Below, piece after piece: positions 8,139-16,884 of a stretch of DNA of 64,000 nt. The stretch lies in assembly GCA_017465475.1 (NCBI GenBank), contig JAFTWC010000039.1:1-64000 (forward strand). The letters are read 5' to 3'. The DNA comes from Lachnospiraceae bacterium. GTDB taxonomy: Bacteria > Bacillota > Clostridia > Lachnospirales > Lachnospiraceae. Under the pieces are notes generated by a model. The model did no database searches, was not told the origin of the DNA, and saw nothing but the letters and a program-made list of their open reading frames with translations. A program made the translations under genes and the position numbers. The first letter of the stretch is position 1. Each line of letters begins with the position of its first letter.

Positions 8139-10775
8139 GTGAAACATTATTGTGAAAACATCAACGCCGTTTTCACCGAAACAAAGAGTTCGGAAAACGG
8201 CCTTTCCGCAAAAGAAGCGGAAGCGCGTTTGCTTGCAAACGGAAAGAACAAGCTGGCAGAGACAAAGAAAGATTCCCTCCTGAAGCGTTTTGTAAAACAG
8301 CTTATGGACCCGATGATTATTATCCTGTTGGCTGCCGCTGCCATCAGTGGCGTACTGGCTGTGGTGGAGGATGAAAGCTTTACCGACGTCATCATCATCC
8401 TGGCCGTTGTTATTATTAACGCAGTTTTGGGTGTGTACCAGGAAAGCAAGGCAGAAAAAGCCATTGAAGCCTTACAGGCCATGTCCGCTGCCACCTCCAA
8501 GGTGCTTCGTGACGGAAAAATTGTTATGGTACATAGCGAAGATCTGGTAGTAGGCGACATCGTCTTATTGGAAGCAGGAGATGCGGTTCCGGCAGACGGA
8601 CGTCTCATTGAAAATGCCAGCCTTAAAATAGAAGAAGCGGCATTAACCGGCGAATCCGTTCCGGTAACCAAATTTATTGATATCATTAACTTAACCGACA
8701 ATTCCAAGGATATCCCGTTGGGTGACCGTAAGAATATGGTATACATGGGTTCCACCGTGGTATACGGTCGCGGAAAGGCAGTGATTACCGCCACCGGTAT
8801 GGATACGGAAATGGGTAAGATTGCAGATGCATTAGCCAAGGCAGAAGAGGGACAGACCCCGCTTCAGTTAAAGCTTTCCCAGTTATCCAAGATTCTCACC
8901 TGGCTTGTCCTTGGCATCTGCGCTGTTATTTTTGCCGTACAGATTGTCAGAGCCGGCGGCCTTGATTTTGAAACCGTATTAAATTCCTTTATGGTTGCGG
9001 TATCCTTAGCGGTTGCAGCTATCCCGGAAGGTCTGGCTGCGGTTGTTACCGTGGTGTTATCCATCGGTGTCACCAATATGTCCCGCCGAAATGCCATTAT
9101 TCGTAAATTAACAGCAGTAGAAACATTGGGTTGTGCCCAGATTATCTGTTCCGATAAAACCGGTACCCTTACCCAGAATAAGATGACCGTAGTGGATTTC
9201 TTTGGCGAATACGAAACCCACATTGCCCGCGCCATGGCCCTTTGTTCCGATGCCGAGCTTGCGGAGGACGGTACCGTTACCGGTGAGCCGACAGAGGCTG
9301 CTTTAGTTAACTGGGCAAACAAACTGGGACTTGCAAAACCGGCATTAAAGGCAGAATTTCCGCGTACCGGCGAAGCACCGTTTGACTCCGCCAGAAAGCT
9401 GATGTCCACCGTACATCGCACCAAAGACGGCATCACCCAATACACCAAGGGTGCTCCGGACGTTATTTTGGACCGTTGTGCTACTTATTTAAAGGACGGC
9501 AAACCGGTTCCTATGACCGATGCCTATAAACAGGAAATTCTTCGCGGCAACAAAGCCATGGCCGACAAGGCGCTTCGTGTTCTTGCCTGCGCAGAACGTA
9601 TGTGGAACGAAGAACCGGCTTCTTATGATGCCGCTGTTTTGGAACAGGACCTTTGCTTTGTAGGTCTGTGCGGTATGATTGACCCGGTTCGTCCGGAAGT
9701 AAAAGATGCCATCACCGAATGCAACGGTGCAGGCATTACCGCAATTATGATTACCGGCGACCACATTGACACCGCTATTGCCATTGCAAAAGAACTCGGT
9801 ATTTTAAAGGATGGCAAAAAGGCTATCACCGGCGCAGAGTTAAACGAAATGAGCGACGAACAGTTTGCAAAAGAGCTGACAAGCATCGGTGTCTATGCCC
9901 GTGTACAGCCGGAACACAAGACCCGAATCGTAAACGCTTGGCGTGCAGCAGGCTATGTTACCGCCATGACCGGTGACGGTGTAAATGACGCTCCGTCCAT
10001 TAAATCCGCTGATATCGGTGTAGGTATGGGTATCACCGGAACCGACGTAACCAAAAACGTAGCCGACATGGTACTGACCGATGACAACTTTGCTACCATT
10101 GTAGGTGCCGTAGAAGAAGGACGTCGTATTTATGACAACATCCGTAAGGCGATTCAGTTCTTGCTCGGCTCCAACATGAGTGAGGTAATCAGTATTTTTG
10201 CTGCTACCTTAATGGGCTTCACCATCTTAAAGCCGGTTCATTTATTATGGATTAATCTTGTAACCGACTGTTTCCCGGCGTTGGCTCTCGGTATGGAAAA
10301 AGCCGAACCGGACATTATGCGCAGAAAACCGCGTAACGCAAAAGCCGGCATTTTCTCCGGCGGTATGGGTGTCGACATTGCTTATCAGGGACTTATGGTA
10401 TCCGCACTGGTTCTTCTCTCCTACTTTGTAGGTAACTTTATGGAAACCGGTGTTTGGGAAACCACCAACAGTCCTGCAGGAACCACCATGGCATTCTTAA
10501 CCATGTCCATGGCGGAAATCTTCCACAGCTTTAACATGCGCTCCCAGCGCGGCAGCATTTTCCGCTTAAAGAGTCACAACATGATTTTAATCATTGCAAC
10601 CGTATTAACCATCATTGCAACCACTTTGGTATGTGAGGTTCCGTTCCTTGCAAATGCCTTCGGCTTCACCAGTGTTAATTTAGCGGAGTATCTGGTTGCC
10701 ATCGGCCTGGGTCTCTTAGTTATCCCGATTGTAGAGTTTGTTAAGCTTATTCAGAGAAAGACCGGAAAGAACTAA
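8139..10775 (+). CDS. Calcium-translocating P-type ATPase (PMCA/SERCA type)
   Basis: Predicted to export or sequester Ca2+ across the cytoplasmic membrane using ATP. The 878-residue protein shows the full P2A plan: an N-terminal cation ATPase domain (SAKEAEARL), the actuator-loop TGES motif, a PEGL motif in M4 with the ion-binding Glu, the phosphorylation site DKTGTLT (Asp about 339), the hinge TGDGVNDAP and a C-terminal six-helix region with NLVTD. The frame opens at 7932, but GAAAGGGG followed by GTG at 8139 gives the family-like start VKHYCENI. Preference for Ca2+ over other P2 ions is inferred from overall similarity. It is monocistronic, with a terminator after it. Confidence 0.93.
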   Translation: MKHYCENINAVFTETKSSENGLSAKEAEARLLANGKNKLAETKKDSLLKRFVKQLMDPMIIILLAAAAISGVLAVVEDESFTDVIIILAVVIINAVLGVYQESKAEKAIEALQAMSAATSKVLRDGKIVMVHSEDLVVGDIVLLEAGDAVPADGRLIENASLKIEEAALTGESVPVTKFIDIINLTDNSKDIPLGDRKNMVYMGSTVVYGRGKAVITATGMDTEMGKIADALAKAEEGQTPLQLKLSQLSKILTWLVLGICAVIFAVQIVRAGGLDFETVLNSFMVAVSLAVAAIPEGLAAVVTVVLSIGVTNMSRRNAIIRKLTAVETLGCAQIICSDKTGTLTQNKMTVVDFFGEYETHIARAMALCSDAELAEDGTVTGEPTEAALVNWANKLGLAKPALKAEFPRTGEAPFDSARKLMSTVHRTKDGITQYTKGAPDVILDRCATYLKDGKPVPMTDAYKQEILRGNKAMADKALRVLACAERMWNEEPASYDAAVLEQDLCFVGLCGMIDPVRPEVKDAITECNGAGITAIMITGDHIDTAIAIAKELGILKDGKKAITGAELNEMSDEQFAKELTSIGVYARVQPEHKTRIVNAWRAAGYVTAMTGDGVNDAPSIKSADIGVGMGITGTDVTKNVADMVLTDDNFATIVGAVEEGRRIYDNIRKAIQFLLGSNMSEVISIFAATLMGFTILKPVHLLWINLVTDCFPALALGMEKAEPDIMRRKPRNAKAGIFSGGMGVDIAYQGLMVSALVLLSYFVGNFMETGVWETTNSPAGTTMAFLTMSMAEIFHSFNMRSQRGSIFRLKSHNMILIIATVLTIIATTLVCEVPFLANAFGFTSVNLAEYLVAIGLGLLVIPIVEFVKLIQRKTGKN

Positions 10776-10812
10776 CTCGCTTCTCATACTTTTGTCAATA
10801 TAATACAAATGC

Positions 10813-10849
10813 AAAAAAGCTATCGGTGATTTCTACCGGTAGCTTTTTT
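10813..10849 (+). terminator. Rho-independent terminator after the P-type ATPase
   Basis: AGCTATCGGT pairs with ACCGGTAGCT around a 7-nt loop, with an A-run before and six Ts after the stem. It starts about 38 bp past the stop codon. Confidence 0.9.
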
Positions 10850-10924
10850 GTGTTTGCATCGTCGACGTAATTGCGATATACTTATTTTATCAGTAATGAA
10901 AATCACAGCCAACGGAGGATTCCC

Positions 10925-12511
10925 ATGAAACGTCTGCCTCAATTCCTTTTATTGTTTTTATTCGGTTGTTTTCTTTGCTCCTGTTCCCAAAAGGACAATA
11001 CCACAGACCAACCGGTTATCAACCCTGCATCTTTGGGAGACATCCCGGTTCTCTCCATCGAAACGGTAAGTGATGATGCCGGTGTAATGAAATTTGTAAC
11101 TGCCCCGGTTGCTCCCCATGTGGCAGAATCCATTGCCTCCTGGACACCCTATTACCAAATGCCTCCGGCACCTTATTATGAAGCATGTACCGTAACTCTT
11201 ACGGACACCGACAACTCCGTTTTGCTGGATCATGCAGACGCACAGGTTAAAGTGCGTGGCAACTGGACAACTTCCTATGAAAAAAAGCCCCTTCGCATCA
11301 AATTTAGCGAGGCGCAAAATCTTTTAGGACTAAATGATGGTGCCACTTTCAAAAACTGGCTTTTACTGGCGGAATACAAAGATGCCTCCATGCTGCGGAA
11401 TAAAACCGCTTTTTCCGTTGCGAGAGAGCTTCTTTCCGAAGACGACCTCTATGTCTCAGATGCATCCTTCGTAGAAGTCATGATTAACGGACAATATTGG
11501 GGCGTTTATCTTCTTGCCGAACAACAGCAAATCAATAAAGACAGAGTAGATATTACAGAACCGGAAAAAGGATATACCGGCACTGATATCGGTTACTTTT
11601 TGGAGTTTGACGCATATTTTATGAACGAAAGTGAACTGCAACAGTTTTACGTAGATTATGCAGACAACGCAGCCCTCGTTCCTTTTGACGGAAACGACGG
11701 CAGCGGAAGAACCATGAAGTGTTTAAGCGACCCGGAATACGGTAGAAAAAAAGAAGTCGGTTTTACAATCAAAAGTGATATTTATTCGGAAGAACAACGG
11801 GATTTCATTGCCTCCTATGTAAACAATGTCTATAACATCATGTATGCGGCCGCATACGAGGGAGATGCCTATCAGTTTACCGATGATTATTCTTCCATCC
11901 GTAAAACCGACGTTATGACTCCCCGGGAGGCAGTAGAACGGGTTGTGGACATTCCGTCTCTGGCGGATATCTACATTCTGAACGAATTGCTTTGCGATGC
12001 TGATGTGTACTGGTCCAGCTTCTATATGAGTGTAGATTTCGGACCGGAAGGAAACAAAAAGCTAACTTTCGAAGCTCCTTGGGATTTCGATTCCGCCATG
12101 GGAAACAAAAACCGGTGTTTAGACGGCACAGGATTTTATGCCGCCAATATCGTTCCCGATGTAGACGGCGGTCCTTCTGCCGGAGGGAAATACGAAACCA
12201 TCAATCCGTGGCTGGCGGTTTTAATCTATGAAGACTGGTTCCAGAGCCTGGTGAAAGAAAAGTGGACAAAAGCCTACGATTCCGGCGTTTTTGAACGAGC
12301 TGCCGCTATGATAACCGAGGATACCGACCGCTGTTCCGAGGCCTTCCTCAGAAACTACGACAAATGGAATAATATTATTAACAACGGTCCGTTTGTAAAT
12401 GAATTGTCCCCGAAGGCAGCCGCCTGCAAAACCCAGAAAGAAGCTGCGGACTTTCTGCTTACATGGTTTCAAAGCAGAGTGGACTTTTTAAACGGACAAT
12501 GGCATAACTAG
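10925..12511 (+). CDS. CotH-kinase-family lipoprotein
   Basis: CotH proteins are atypical secreted kinases first known from spore coats. The 528-residue product begins with a lipoprotein-like signal (FLLLFLFGCFLCSC), so it is probably anchored outside the membrane. It carries the family hallmarks: VRGNWTTSYEKKPLRIKF, NWLLLAEYKDASMLRNK (the region with the catalytic-loop equivalents) and later APWDFDSAMGNKN, which matches the metal-binding WDFD segment. ACGGAGGA precedes the ATG at 10925; the longer frame from 10871 has no such site. The substrate is unknown. It stands alone between terminators. Confidence 0.85.
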   Translation: MKRLPQFLLLFLFGCFLCSCSQKDNTTDQPVINPASLGDIPVLSIETVSDDAGVMKFVTAPVAPHVAESIASWTPYYQMPPAPYYEACTVTLTDTDNSVLLDHADAQVKVRGNWTTSYEKKPLRIKFSEAQNLLGLNDGATFKNWLLLAEYKDASMLRNKTAFSVARELLSEDDLYVSDASFVEVMINGQYWGVYLLAEQQQINKDRVDITEPEKGYTGTDIGYFLEFDAYFMNESELQQFYVDYADNAALVPFDGNDGSGRTMKCLSDPEYGRKKEVGFTIKSDIYSEEQRDFIASYVNNVYNIMYAAAYEGDAYQFTDDYSSIRKTDVMTPREAVERVVDIPSLADIYILNELLCDADVYWSSFYMSVDFGPEGNKKLTFEAPWDFDSAMGNKNRCLDGTGFYAANIVPDVDGGPSAGGKYETINPWLAVLIYEDWFQSLVKEKWTKAYDSGVFERAAAMITEDTDRCSEAFLRNYDKWNNIINNGPFVNELSPKAAACKTQKEAADFLLTWFQSRVDFLNGQWHN

Positions 12512-12584
12512 CACTATATGCGGCCTTTCCCGCACAAACAATCACTCAGCCGGCAGATTGTCCGGCATACTTCACGAAACGAAC

Positions 12585-12622
12585 GGCGCAGACAAAGACA
12601 TTGCCTGCGCCATTTTATATTT
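12585..12622 (+). terminator. Possible weak terminator after the CotH-like gene
   Basis: GGCGCAG (12585-12591) pairs with CTGCGCC (12605-12611), followed by ATTTTATATTT. The U-tract is poor. The surrounding 12512-12790 holds no supportable gene. Confidence 0.4.
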
Positions 12623-12789
12623 CCGGCATTGTTACGGCTGTTACCCGATTTCCCATACAACATAAACTTCCTTCCCCACACGGAACTTCATAGCATCCAT
12701 CCGGCATCGTTTTCCGTGCAAACGTTCCTTCCCTATAAGATATTCCCATTCCGTTCTCAGTGTTCCTCCCAAACCATTTCTTTAATTTT

Positions 12790-12823
12790 ATGTGATAGGA
12801 AATTACCAAATTCCCTATCACAT
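12790..12823. repeat. Perfect inverted repeat between converging genes
   Basis: ATGTGATAGG and CCTATCACAT flank an AT-rich 13-nt centre that is itself partly palindromic (AAATT/AAATT). No T-run follows on either strand, so it is not a standard terminator. It lies directly beside the trxA terminator. Confidence 0.6.
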
Positions 12824-12858
12824 AAAAAAGGAACTGTGCTTTCATGCGACAGTTCCTT
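12824..12858 (-). terminator. Terminator of trxA
   Basis: On the minus strand AAGGAACTGT pairs with ACAGTTCCTT (10 bp), followed by a T-run (12824-12829). It begins 7 bp after the trxA stop. Confidence 0.88.
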
Positions 12859-12864
12859 ACGTTC

Positions 12865-13182
12865 TTACATATTCCGGTCCATGGCTTCTTTCAATTCTGC
12901 CTTAGACAATGCCCCGCGAATCCGTTCCGCTTCCTGACCGTCTTTAAAGAAAATCAAAGTAGGAATGGACATAACCTTATATTCCATACCGATGTCCTGT
13001 ACCTCATCCACATCCAGCTTATACACCGCGGCTTTTCCCTCATACTCCTCCGCAATCTGCTCTACCGCCGGTGCTATCATCTTACAAGGTCCGCACCAGG
13101 TTGCAAAAAAATCTACCAATACCGTTCCTTTGGCTTCTGTTACCTTTTCTCTAAAACTGTCTGCTGTCAAATGCTCTACCAT
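12865..13182 (-). CDS. trxA: Thioredoxin
   Basis: A small cytosolic dithiol-disulfide oxidoreductase. The 105-residue length and layout are standard: VLVDFFATWCGPCKM with the redox CGPC, the buried Asp, cis-Pro in MSIPTLIFFKDG, and the C-terminal helix. The start at 13182 is chosen because GGAAAGGAG precedes it; the frame extends upstream to 13212 without a site. A separate trxB is not seen nearby. Confidence 0.96.
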   Translation of the reverse strand: MVEHLTADSFREKVTEAKGTVLVDFFATWCGPCKMIAPAVEQIAEEYEGKAAVYKLDVDEVQDIGMEYKVMSIPTLIFFKDGQEAERIRGALSKAELKEAMDRNM

Positions 13183-13261
13183 ACTACTCTCCTTTCCGTA
13201 TGCACCACGCATACTCTAAAGTCAGTGTAACCGCTTTTGCGTTGTTTTATTGCCCTTCTCC

Positions 13262-13909
13262 TTAGCGTTTCGGTTTTCTTGCCACCATACGATGAATCGG
13301 ATTACCGAGGGCAGAAAACTTTTCTTCATACTCGGTCATGACATTTCCTTCCGCATATGGGCTATGATGTAAATCATAGGTCACTTCTGTCAGTTCCCAG
13401 CCGGCTTCCTTTGCTTCTTCCACGGAAAAATCGAATAATCCTCTGTTGTCTGTTTTAAAGCAAATCTCGCCGTCCGGCTTTAAAAACTGCTCATATCGCG
13501 CCAAAAACTCTCTTGATGTCAAACGCCGTTTTGCATGGCGGTCCTTCGGCCACGGATCGGAAAAATTAAGATAAATCCGGTCAACCTCTCCCGGCGCAAA
13601 CACCTCCGGCAACACAGCTGCATCCACGGAAAGAAATGTTAAGTTGTTCAACTCTTCCCGTTCTTTCTTTTTTTCTACTGCGCGAATCAACACACTGGCA
13701 TACTTTTCCACACCGATATAATGAATGTCCGGATGTAATTCCGCTAATGTAGTAATAAATTTTCCTTTTCCCATACCGATTTCCACATGAAGAGGCGCTT
13801 CCGTTCCGAAATAGTCCTTCCATCTGCCTTTTTGTTCCTGCGGATTCTGTGTCACATACTCGCTTACGGCGATTTCTTCTCTTGCTCCTTTTATGTTTCT
13901 GAGTCGCAT
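13262..13909 (-). CDS. trmB: tRNA (guanine-N7)-methyltransferase TrmB
   Basis: Methylates G46 of tRNA using S-adenosylmethionine. The 215-residue protein has the SAM-binding segment VEIGMGKGKFITTLA, the acidic GVEKY strand end, the catalytic-region NFSDPWPKDRHAKRRL and the C-terminal YEEKFSALGNPIHRM motif. GGAGG before the ATG at 13909 decides the start over the in-frame codon at 13933. It is divergent from the araR-like regulator, with a short shared promoter region. Confidence 0.96.
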   Translation of the reverse strand: MRLRNIKGAREEIAVSEYVTQNPQEQKGRWKDYFGTEAPLHVEIGMGKGKFITTLAELHPDIHYIGVEKYASVLIRAVEKKKEREELNNLTFLSVDAAVLPEVFAPGEVDRIYLNFSDPWPKDRHAKRRLTSREFLARYEQFLKPDGEICFKTDNRGLFDFSVEEAKEAGWELTEVTYDLHHSPYAEGNVMTEYEEKFSALGNPIHRMVARKPKR

Positions 13910-13974
13910 AGTTCCTCCATTGTTCTTTCTCATGGTTTTGCACTATTTTATCACATATTTTCCCAAAAGACAAC

Positions 13975-14003
13975 TTGCTTTTTCTCCTTCTCCATGCTAT
14001 AAT
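13975..14003 (+). promoter_or_regulatory. Promoter of the araR-like/araD/map unit
   Basis: TTGCTT (13975-13980) and TATAAT (13998-14003) are separated by exactly 17 bp, about 70 bp before the regulator start. Confidence 0.75.
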
Positions 14004-14016
14004 AACCACACAACTT

Positions 14017-14035
14017 TTATACAATTAGTATACAA
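14017..14035 (+). promoter_or_regulatory. Candidate operator overlapping the transcription start
   Basis: Two direct copies of TATACAA, 11 bp apart (14018-14024 and 14029-14035), sit right after the -10 box where a bound repressor would block initiation. GTATACAA resembles half of the GTAC-centred AraR operators of Bacillus. Autoregulation by the downstream regulator is an inference. Confidence 0.45.
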
Positions 14036-14072
14036 CTTTTTCGTTTTCCGTAGAAAGGAAGGTGTACATCTT

Positions 14073-15173
14073 TTGCCAATTAAAAATTTATTGAAACACC
14101 GGCGCATTTCCCAGTGGATTATTACCTCCATTAATAACGGGTATTTTAAGCCGGGCGACAAACTCCCTTCCGAACATGCTCTTGCTGAACAATTTGATAC
14201 CAGCAGACAAACCGTGCGACATGCCACGGAAGAATTAGTACAACGAGGCCTTTTGGAACGGCAACGAGGCAGCGGCACCTATGTGTGCGGTAACGCCTTT
14301 CAAACCGGTTTTTCCCCGAAGAGAATCGGTGTCATTACCACTTACTTGGATGACTACGTATTCCCGGGCATTATCCGCGGAATCGAAGATGTATTAACCG
14401 CCCAGGGCTACAACATTTCCCTTGGCATCACCCACAACCGGCATACAGACGAAACCGCATGTTTACAACGTATTCTGGACGACAATGTATGCGGCCTTAT
14501 TGTAGAGGGCACCAAATCTTCCCTTCCCAGTCCGAACCTTCCGTTATTTGAAGAACTCCGTTCCAGAGGAATTCCTATGGTATTCTTAAACGGATATTAC
14601 CGGGAATTTTCCCAATGCGGTGTTTTTCAGGATGACGTAGCCGCAGGCCGGATGTTAACAGAACATCTTCTTAAGAACGGACACAAACAGTTTGCGGCAG
14701 TATTTAAGTCCGATGACTTGCAAGGCCTCAAACGTTTTGAAGGCATGTGTCTTGCCCTTACGGCAGCCGGCATTCCGGTAGACGACCAACGTATCCTCTG
14801 GTTCACCACGGAGGATTTGCAGGATTATTTTTCCGGAGACATGGATGCTTTTGTTTTGAAGCGATTCGGCAATGCTACCGGCCTGATTTGTTACAACGAC
14901 CAGGTAGCAGCTTCCGTCAGTGAACTGCTTAAAAGAAACGGAAAATCCGTACCGGAAGACATTTCTCTGGTAAGCTTTGACAATTCCCCTCTTGCTACCG
15001 ATTTGGCATACGGCTTTACTTCTGCAGTATATCCTTCCGTAGAAATCGGATCCGAGGCCGCAAAGCTTTTACTGCGTTGTATCCGTGACACAACGTTCCG
15101 GGAACACATCCGTCTGGAACCGAATATTTGTTATCGTTCCTCTGTCCGAAATATTTCGGACGAGGTAAAATAA
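14073..15173 (+). CDS. GntR-type sugar-responsive transcriptional regulator (AraR-like)
   Basis: Residues about 1-70 form a GntR winged helix (KPGDKLPSEHALAEQFDTSRQTVRHA), followed by a LacI-type periplasmic-binding-like sugar domain (RIGVITTYLDDYVFPGIIRGIEDVL; SLVSFDNSPLA). This combination is the AraR class, which represses arabinose genes until L-arabinose binds. The predicted start is TTG at 14073, preceded by AAGGAAGG; the upstream open frame to 13893 covers the promoter and is not coding. araD follows after 19 bp, which supports an arabinose role. The product is 366 residues. Confidence 0.88.
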   Translation: MPIKNLLKHRRISQWIITSINNGYFKPGDKLPSEHALAEQFDTSRQTVRHATEELVQRGLLERQRGSGTYVCGNAFQTGFSPKRIGVITTYLDDYVFPGIIRGIEDVLTAQGYNISLGITHNRHTDETACLQRILDDNVCGLIVEGTKSSLPSPNLPLFEELRSRGIPMVFLNGYYREFSQCGVFQDDVAAGRMLTEHLLKNGHKQFAAVFKSDDLQGLKRFEGMCLALTAAGIPVDDQRILWFTTEDLQDYFSGDMDAFVLKRFGNATGLICYNDQVAASVSELLKRNGKSVPEDISLVSFDNSPLATDLAYGFTSAVYPSVEIGSEAAKLLLRCIRDTTFREHIRLEPNICYRSSVRNISDEVK

Positions 15174-15192
15174 AGAATAAAGGAGAATCATT

Positions 15193-15894
15193 ATGTTAGA
15201 ACAGTTAAAAAAAGAAGTTTATGAAGCAAATATGCTTCTTCCGAAGTACGGTCTGATTACCTTTACCTGGGGTAATGTTTCCGGTATTGACCGTGAAAAG
15301 GGCCTGGTTGTTATTAAGCCGTCCGGTGTAGAATATGATAAAATGACCGCAGATGATATGGTTGTAGTGGACTTAAACGGAAACCGGGTAGAGGGTAACT
15401 TAAATCCGTCCTCCGATACTCCGACCCACATCGAGCTCTACAAAGCATTCCCTAACATCGGCGGCGTTGTTCACACCCATTCCCGTTGGGCAACTACGTT
15501 TGCCCAGTCCGGCAGAGGTATCCCGGCATTCGGCACTACCCATGCAGACTATTTCTACGGCGAGATTCCGTGTACCAGAAAGATGACCCCGGAGGAAATC
15601 AAGGGTGCTTACGAAAAAGAAACCGGTACCGTTATCATTGAGCGTTTCAATGAGCTTAATATCAATCCGGATGACGTTCCGGGTGTAGTTGTATACAGCC
15701 ACGGTCCGTTCACCTGGGGAACCGATCCGCACAATGCGGTACATAATGCTGTTGTTTTGGAGGAAATCTCCTTTATGGCATGGCACAATCTTGCATTGTC
15801 AAACGGCACACTCCCACAGATGCAGCAGGAGCTTTTGGATAAGCATTATCTCAGAAAGCACGGTGCCAATGCTTATTACGGACAGGGAAAATAA
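15193..15894 (+). CDS. araD: L-ribulose-5-phosphate 4-epimerase
   Basis: Converts L-ribulose 5-phosphate to D-xylulose 5-phosphate, the last step of arabinose entry into the pentose phosphate pathway. The 233-residue class II aldolase-fold protein shows the Zn ligands in [11 protein letters not shown] (His94 and His96) and [10 protein letters not shown] (His about 170), with the SSDTPTH substrate loop. AAAGGAGAA precedes the ATG. It lies directly after the AraR-like regulator; araA and araB are not in this window. Confidence 0.95.
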   Translation: MLEQLKKEVYEANMLLPKYGLITFTWGNVSGIDREKGLVVIKPSGVEYDKMTADDMVVVDLNGNRVEGNLNPSSDTPTHIELYKAFPNIGGVVHTHSRWATTFAQSGRGIPAFGTTHADYFYGEIPCTRKMTPEEIKGAYEKETGTVIIERFNELNINPDDVPGVVVYSHGPFTWGTDPHNAVHNAVVLEEISFMAWHNLALSNGTLPQMQQELLDKHYLRKHGANAYYGQGK

Positions 15895-15909
15895 CAAAGG
15901 AGTTCGTTC

Positions 15910-16782
15910 ATGGAAAAGATAGAACGTAACGCACCTTGTTGGTGCGGCAGCGGCAAAAAGTACAAAATTTGTCATGCCGCTTTTGATGATAAGTTAAAGA
16001 AGTTCGCACGGGAGCCTTATCCTGTTCCTACCAGAGACTTAATCAAAACCCCGGAACAAATCGAAGGCATTCGCGCCAGCAGTAAAATTAATATTGCCGT
16101 ACTGGACTATGTAGCGGAACATATCCACATGGGAATGACCACCGCAGAAATTGACGAAATGGTTTATCAAAAAACCACAGAACTGGGCGGAATCCCTGCC
16201 CCGCTGGGCTACGAAGGTTTTCCGTGCAGTTGCTGCATTTCCGTTAATTCCGTGGTCTGCCACGGCATTCCGGATGAAGATACCTATTTGGAAGACGGCG
16301 ACATTGTCAACGTGGATGTTTCCACCATCTATAACGGCTATTTTTCCGACTCCTCCCGTATGTTTCTTATCGGTAACGTAAGTGAGGATGCCCGCCGCCT
16401 GGTGGACGTGGTGGAACAAAGTCTTCAGGTGGGTCTTGCGGAAGTAAAACCCTGGAAACGCTTGGGAGATATGGGAGCAGCCATTCATGAATTTATAAAA
16501 AAGAACGGTTACACCGTTGTTCGCGAAATCGGCGGACACGGCATCGGGCTGGAATTCCACGAAGAACCCTGGGTCAGCTATGTTTCTAAAAAAGGCACGG
16601 AAATGTTACTGGTTCCGGGCATGGTGTTTACCATTGAACCTATGGTAAATATGGGCCGGCAGGAGATTTTCATTGATGATGAGGATGGCTGGACCGTTTA
16701 TACCGAAGACGGCTCTCTTTCCGCCCAATGGGAAATCACCGTACTGGTCACGGAAACCGGCTACGAAATCTTAACTTACTAA
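15910..16782 (+). CDS. map: Type I methionine aminopeptidase with N-terminal SEC-C zinc motif
   Basis: Removes the initiator methionine from new proteins. Residues 1-25 form a SEC-C metal-binding motif (NAPCWCGSGKKYKICH) that may bind zinc and assist ribosome or SecA contact. The rest is a type I MetAP with the five metal ligands visible: Asp in VNVDVS, Asp in YFSDSSRMF, His in GGHGIGLEFHE, Glu in FTIEPM and Glu in WEITVLV. The 290-residue length fits SEC-C MetAPs of clostridia. It is 15 bp behind araD with its own AAAGGAG, so it may share that transcript. Confidence 0.94.
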   Translation: MEKIERNAPCWCGSGKKYKICHAAFDDKLKKFAREPYPVPTRDLIKTPEQIEGIRASSKINIAVLDYVAEHIHMGMTTAEIDEMVYQKTTELGGIPAPLGYEGFPCSCCISVNSVVCHGIPDEDTYLEDGDIVNVDVSTIYNGYFSDSSRMFLIGNVSEDARRLVDVVEQSLQVGLAEVKPWKRLGDMGAAIHEFIKKNGYTVVREIGGHGIGLEFHEEPWVSYVSKKGTEMLLVPGMVFTIEPMVNMGRQEIFIDDEDGWTVYTEDGSLSAQWEITVLVTETGYEILTY

Positions 16783-16798
16783 GTATTTCTTTTCCCTC

Positions 16799-16827
16799 TC
16801 GACAAGAGAAGCTTTTTCCACTATAAT
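16799..16827 (+). promoter_or_regulatory. Promoter of the D,D-carboxypeptidase gene
   Basis: TCGACA (16799-16804), a 17-bp spacer and TATAAT (16822-16827). Confidence 0.7.
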
Positions 16828-16865
16828 AAGAGCGTGGTATGCGATACAAAGTATGCCGCGCTTAT
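16825..16865 (+). promoter_or_regulatory. 5'-UTR hairpin before the D,D-carboxypeptidase
   Basis: GCGTGGTATGC (16832-16842) pairs, with GU wobbles, to GTATGCCGCGC (16851-16861), and AATAAG/CTTATT extends the stem past a bulged A. It begins about at the transcription start and is followed by ATTCTTTTT. It could stabilise the mRNA 5' end or act as a leaky terminator. Confidence 0.5.
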
Positions 16866-16884
16866 TCTTTTTGGGAGGATTTTT

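Noticed and set aside
8147..8839. Long antisense frames inside the P-type ATPase gene
   Set aside because: They mirror the real coding frame, lack ribosome sites and have no family features.
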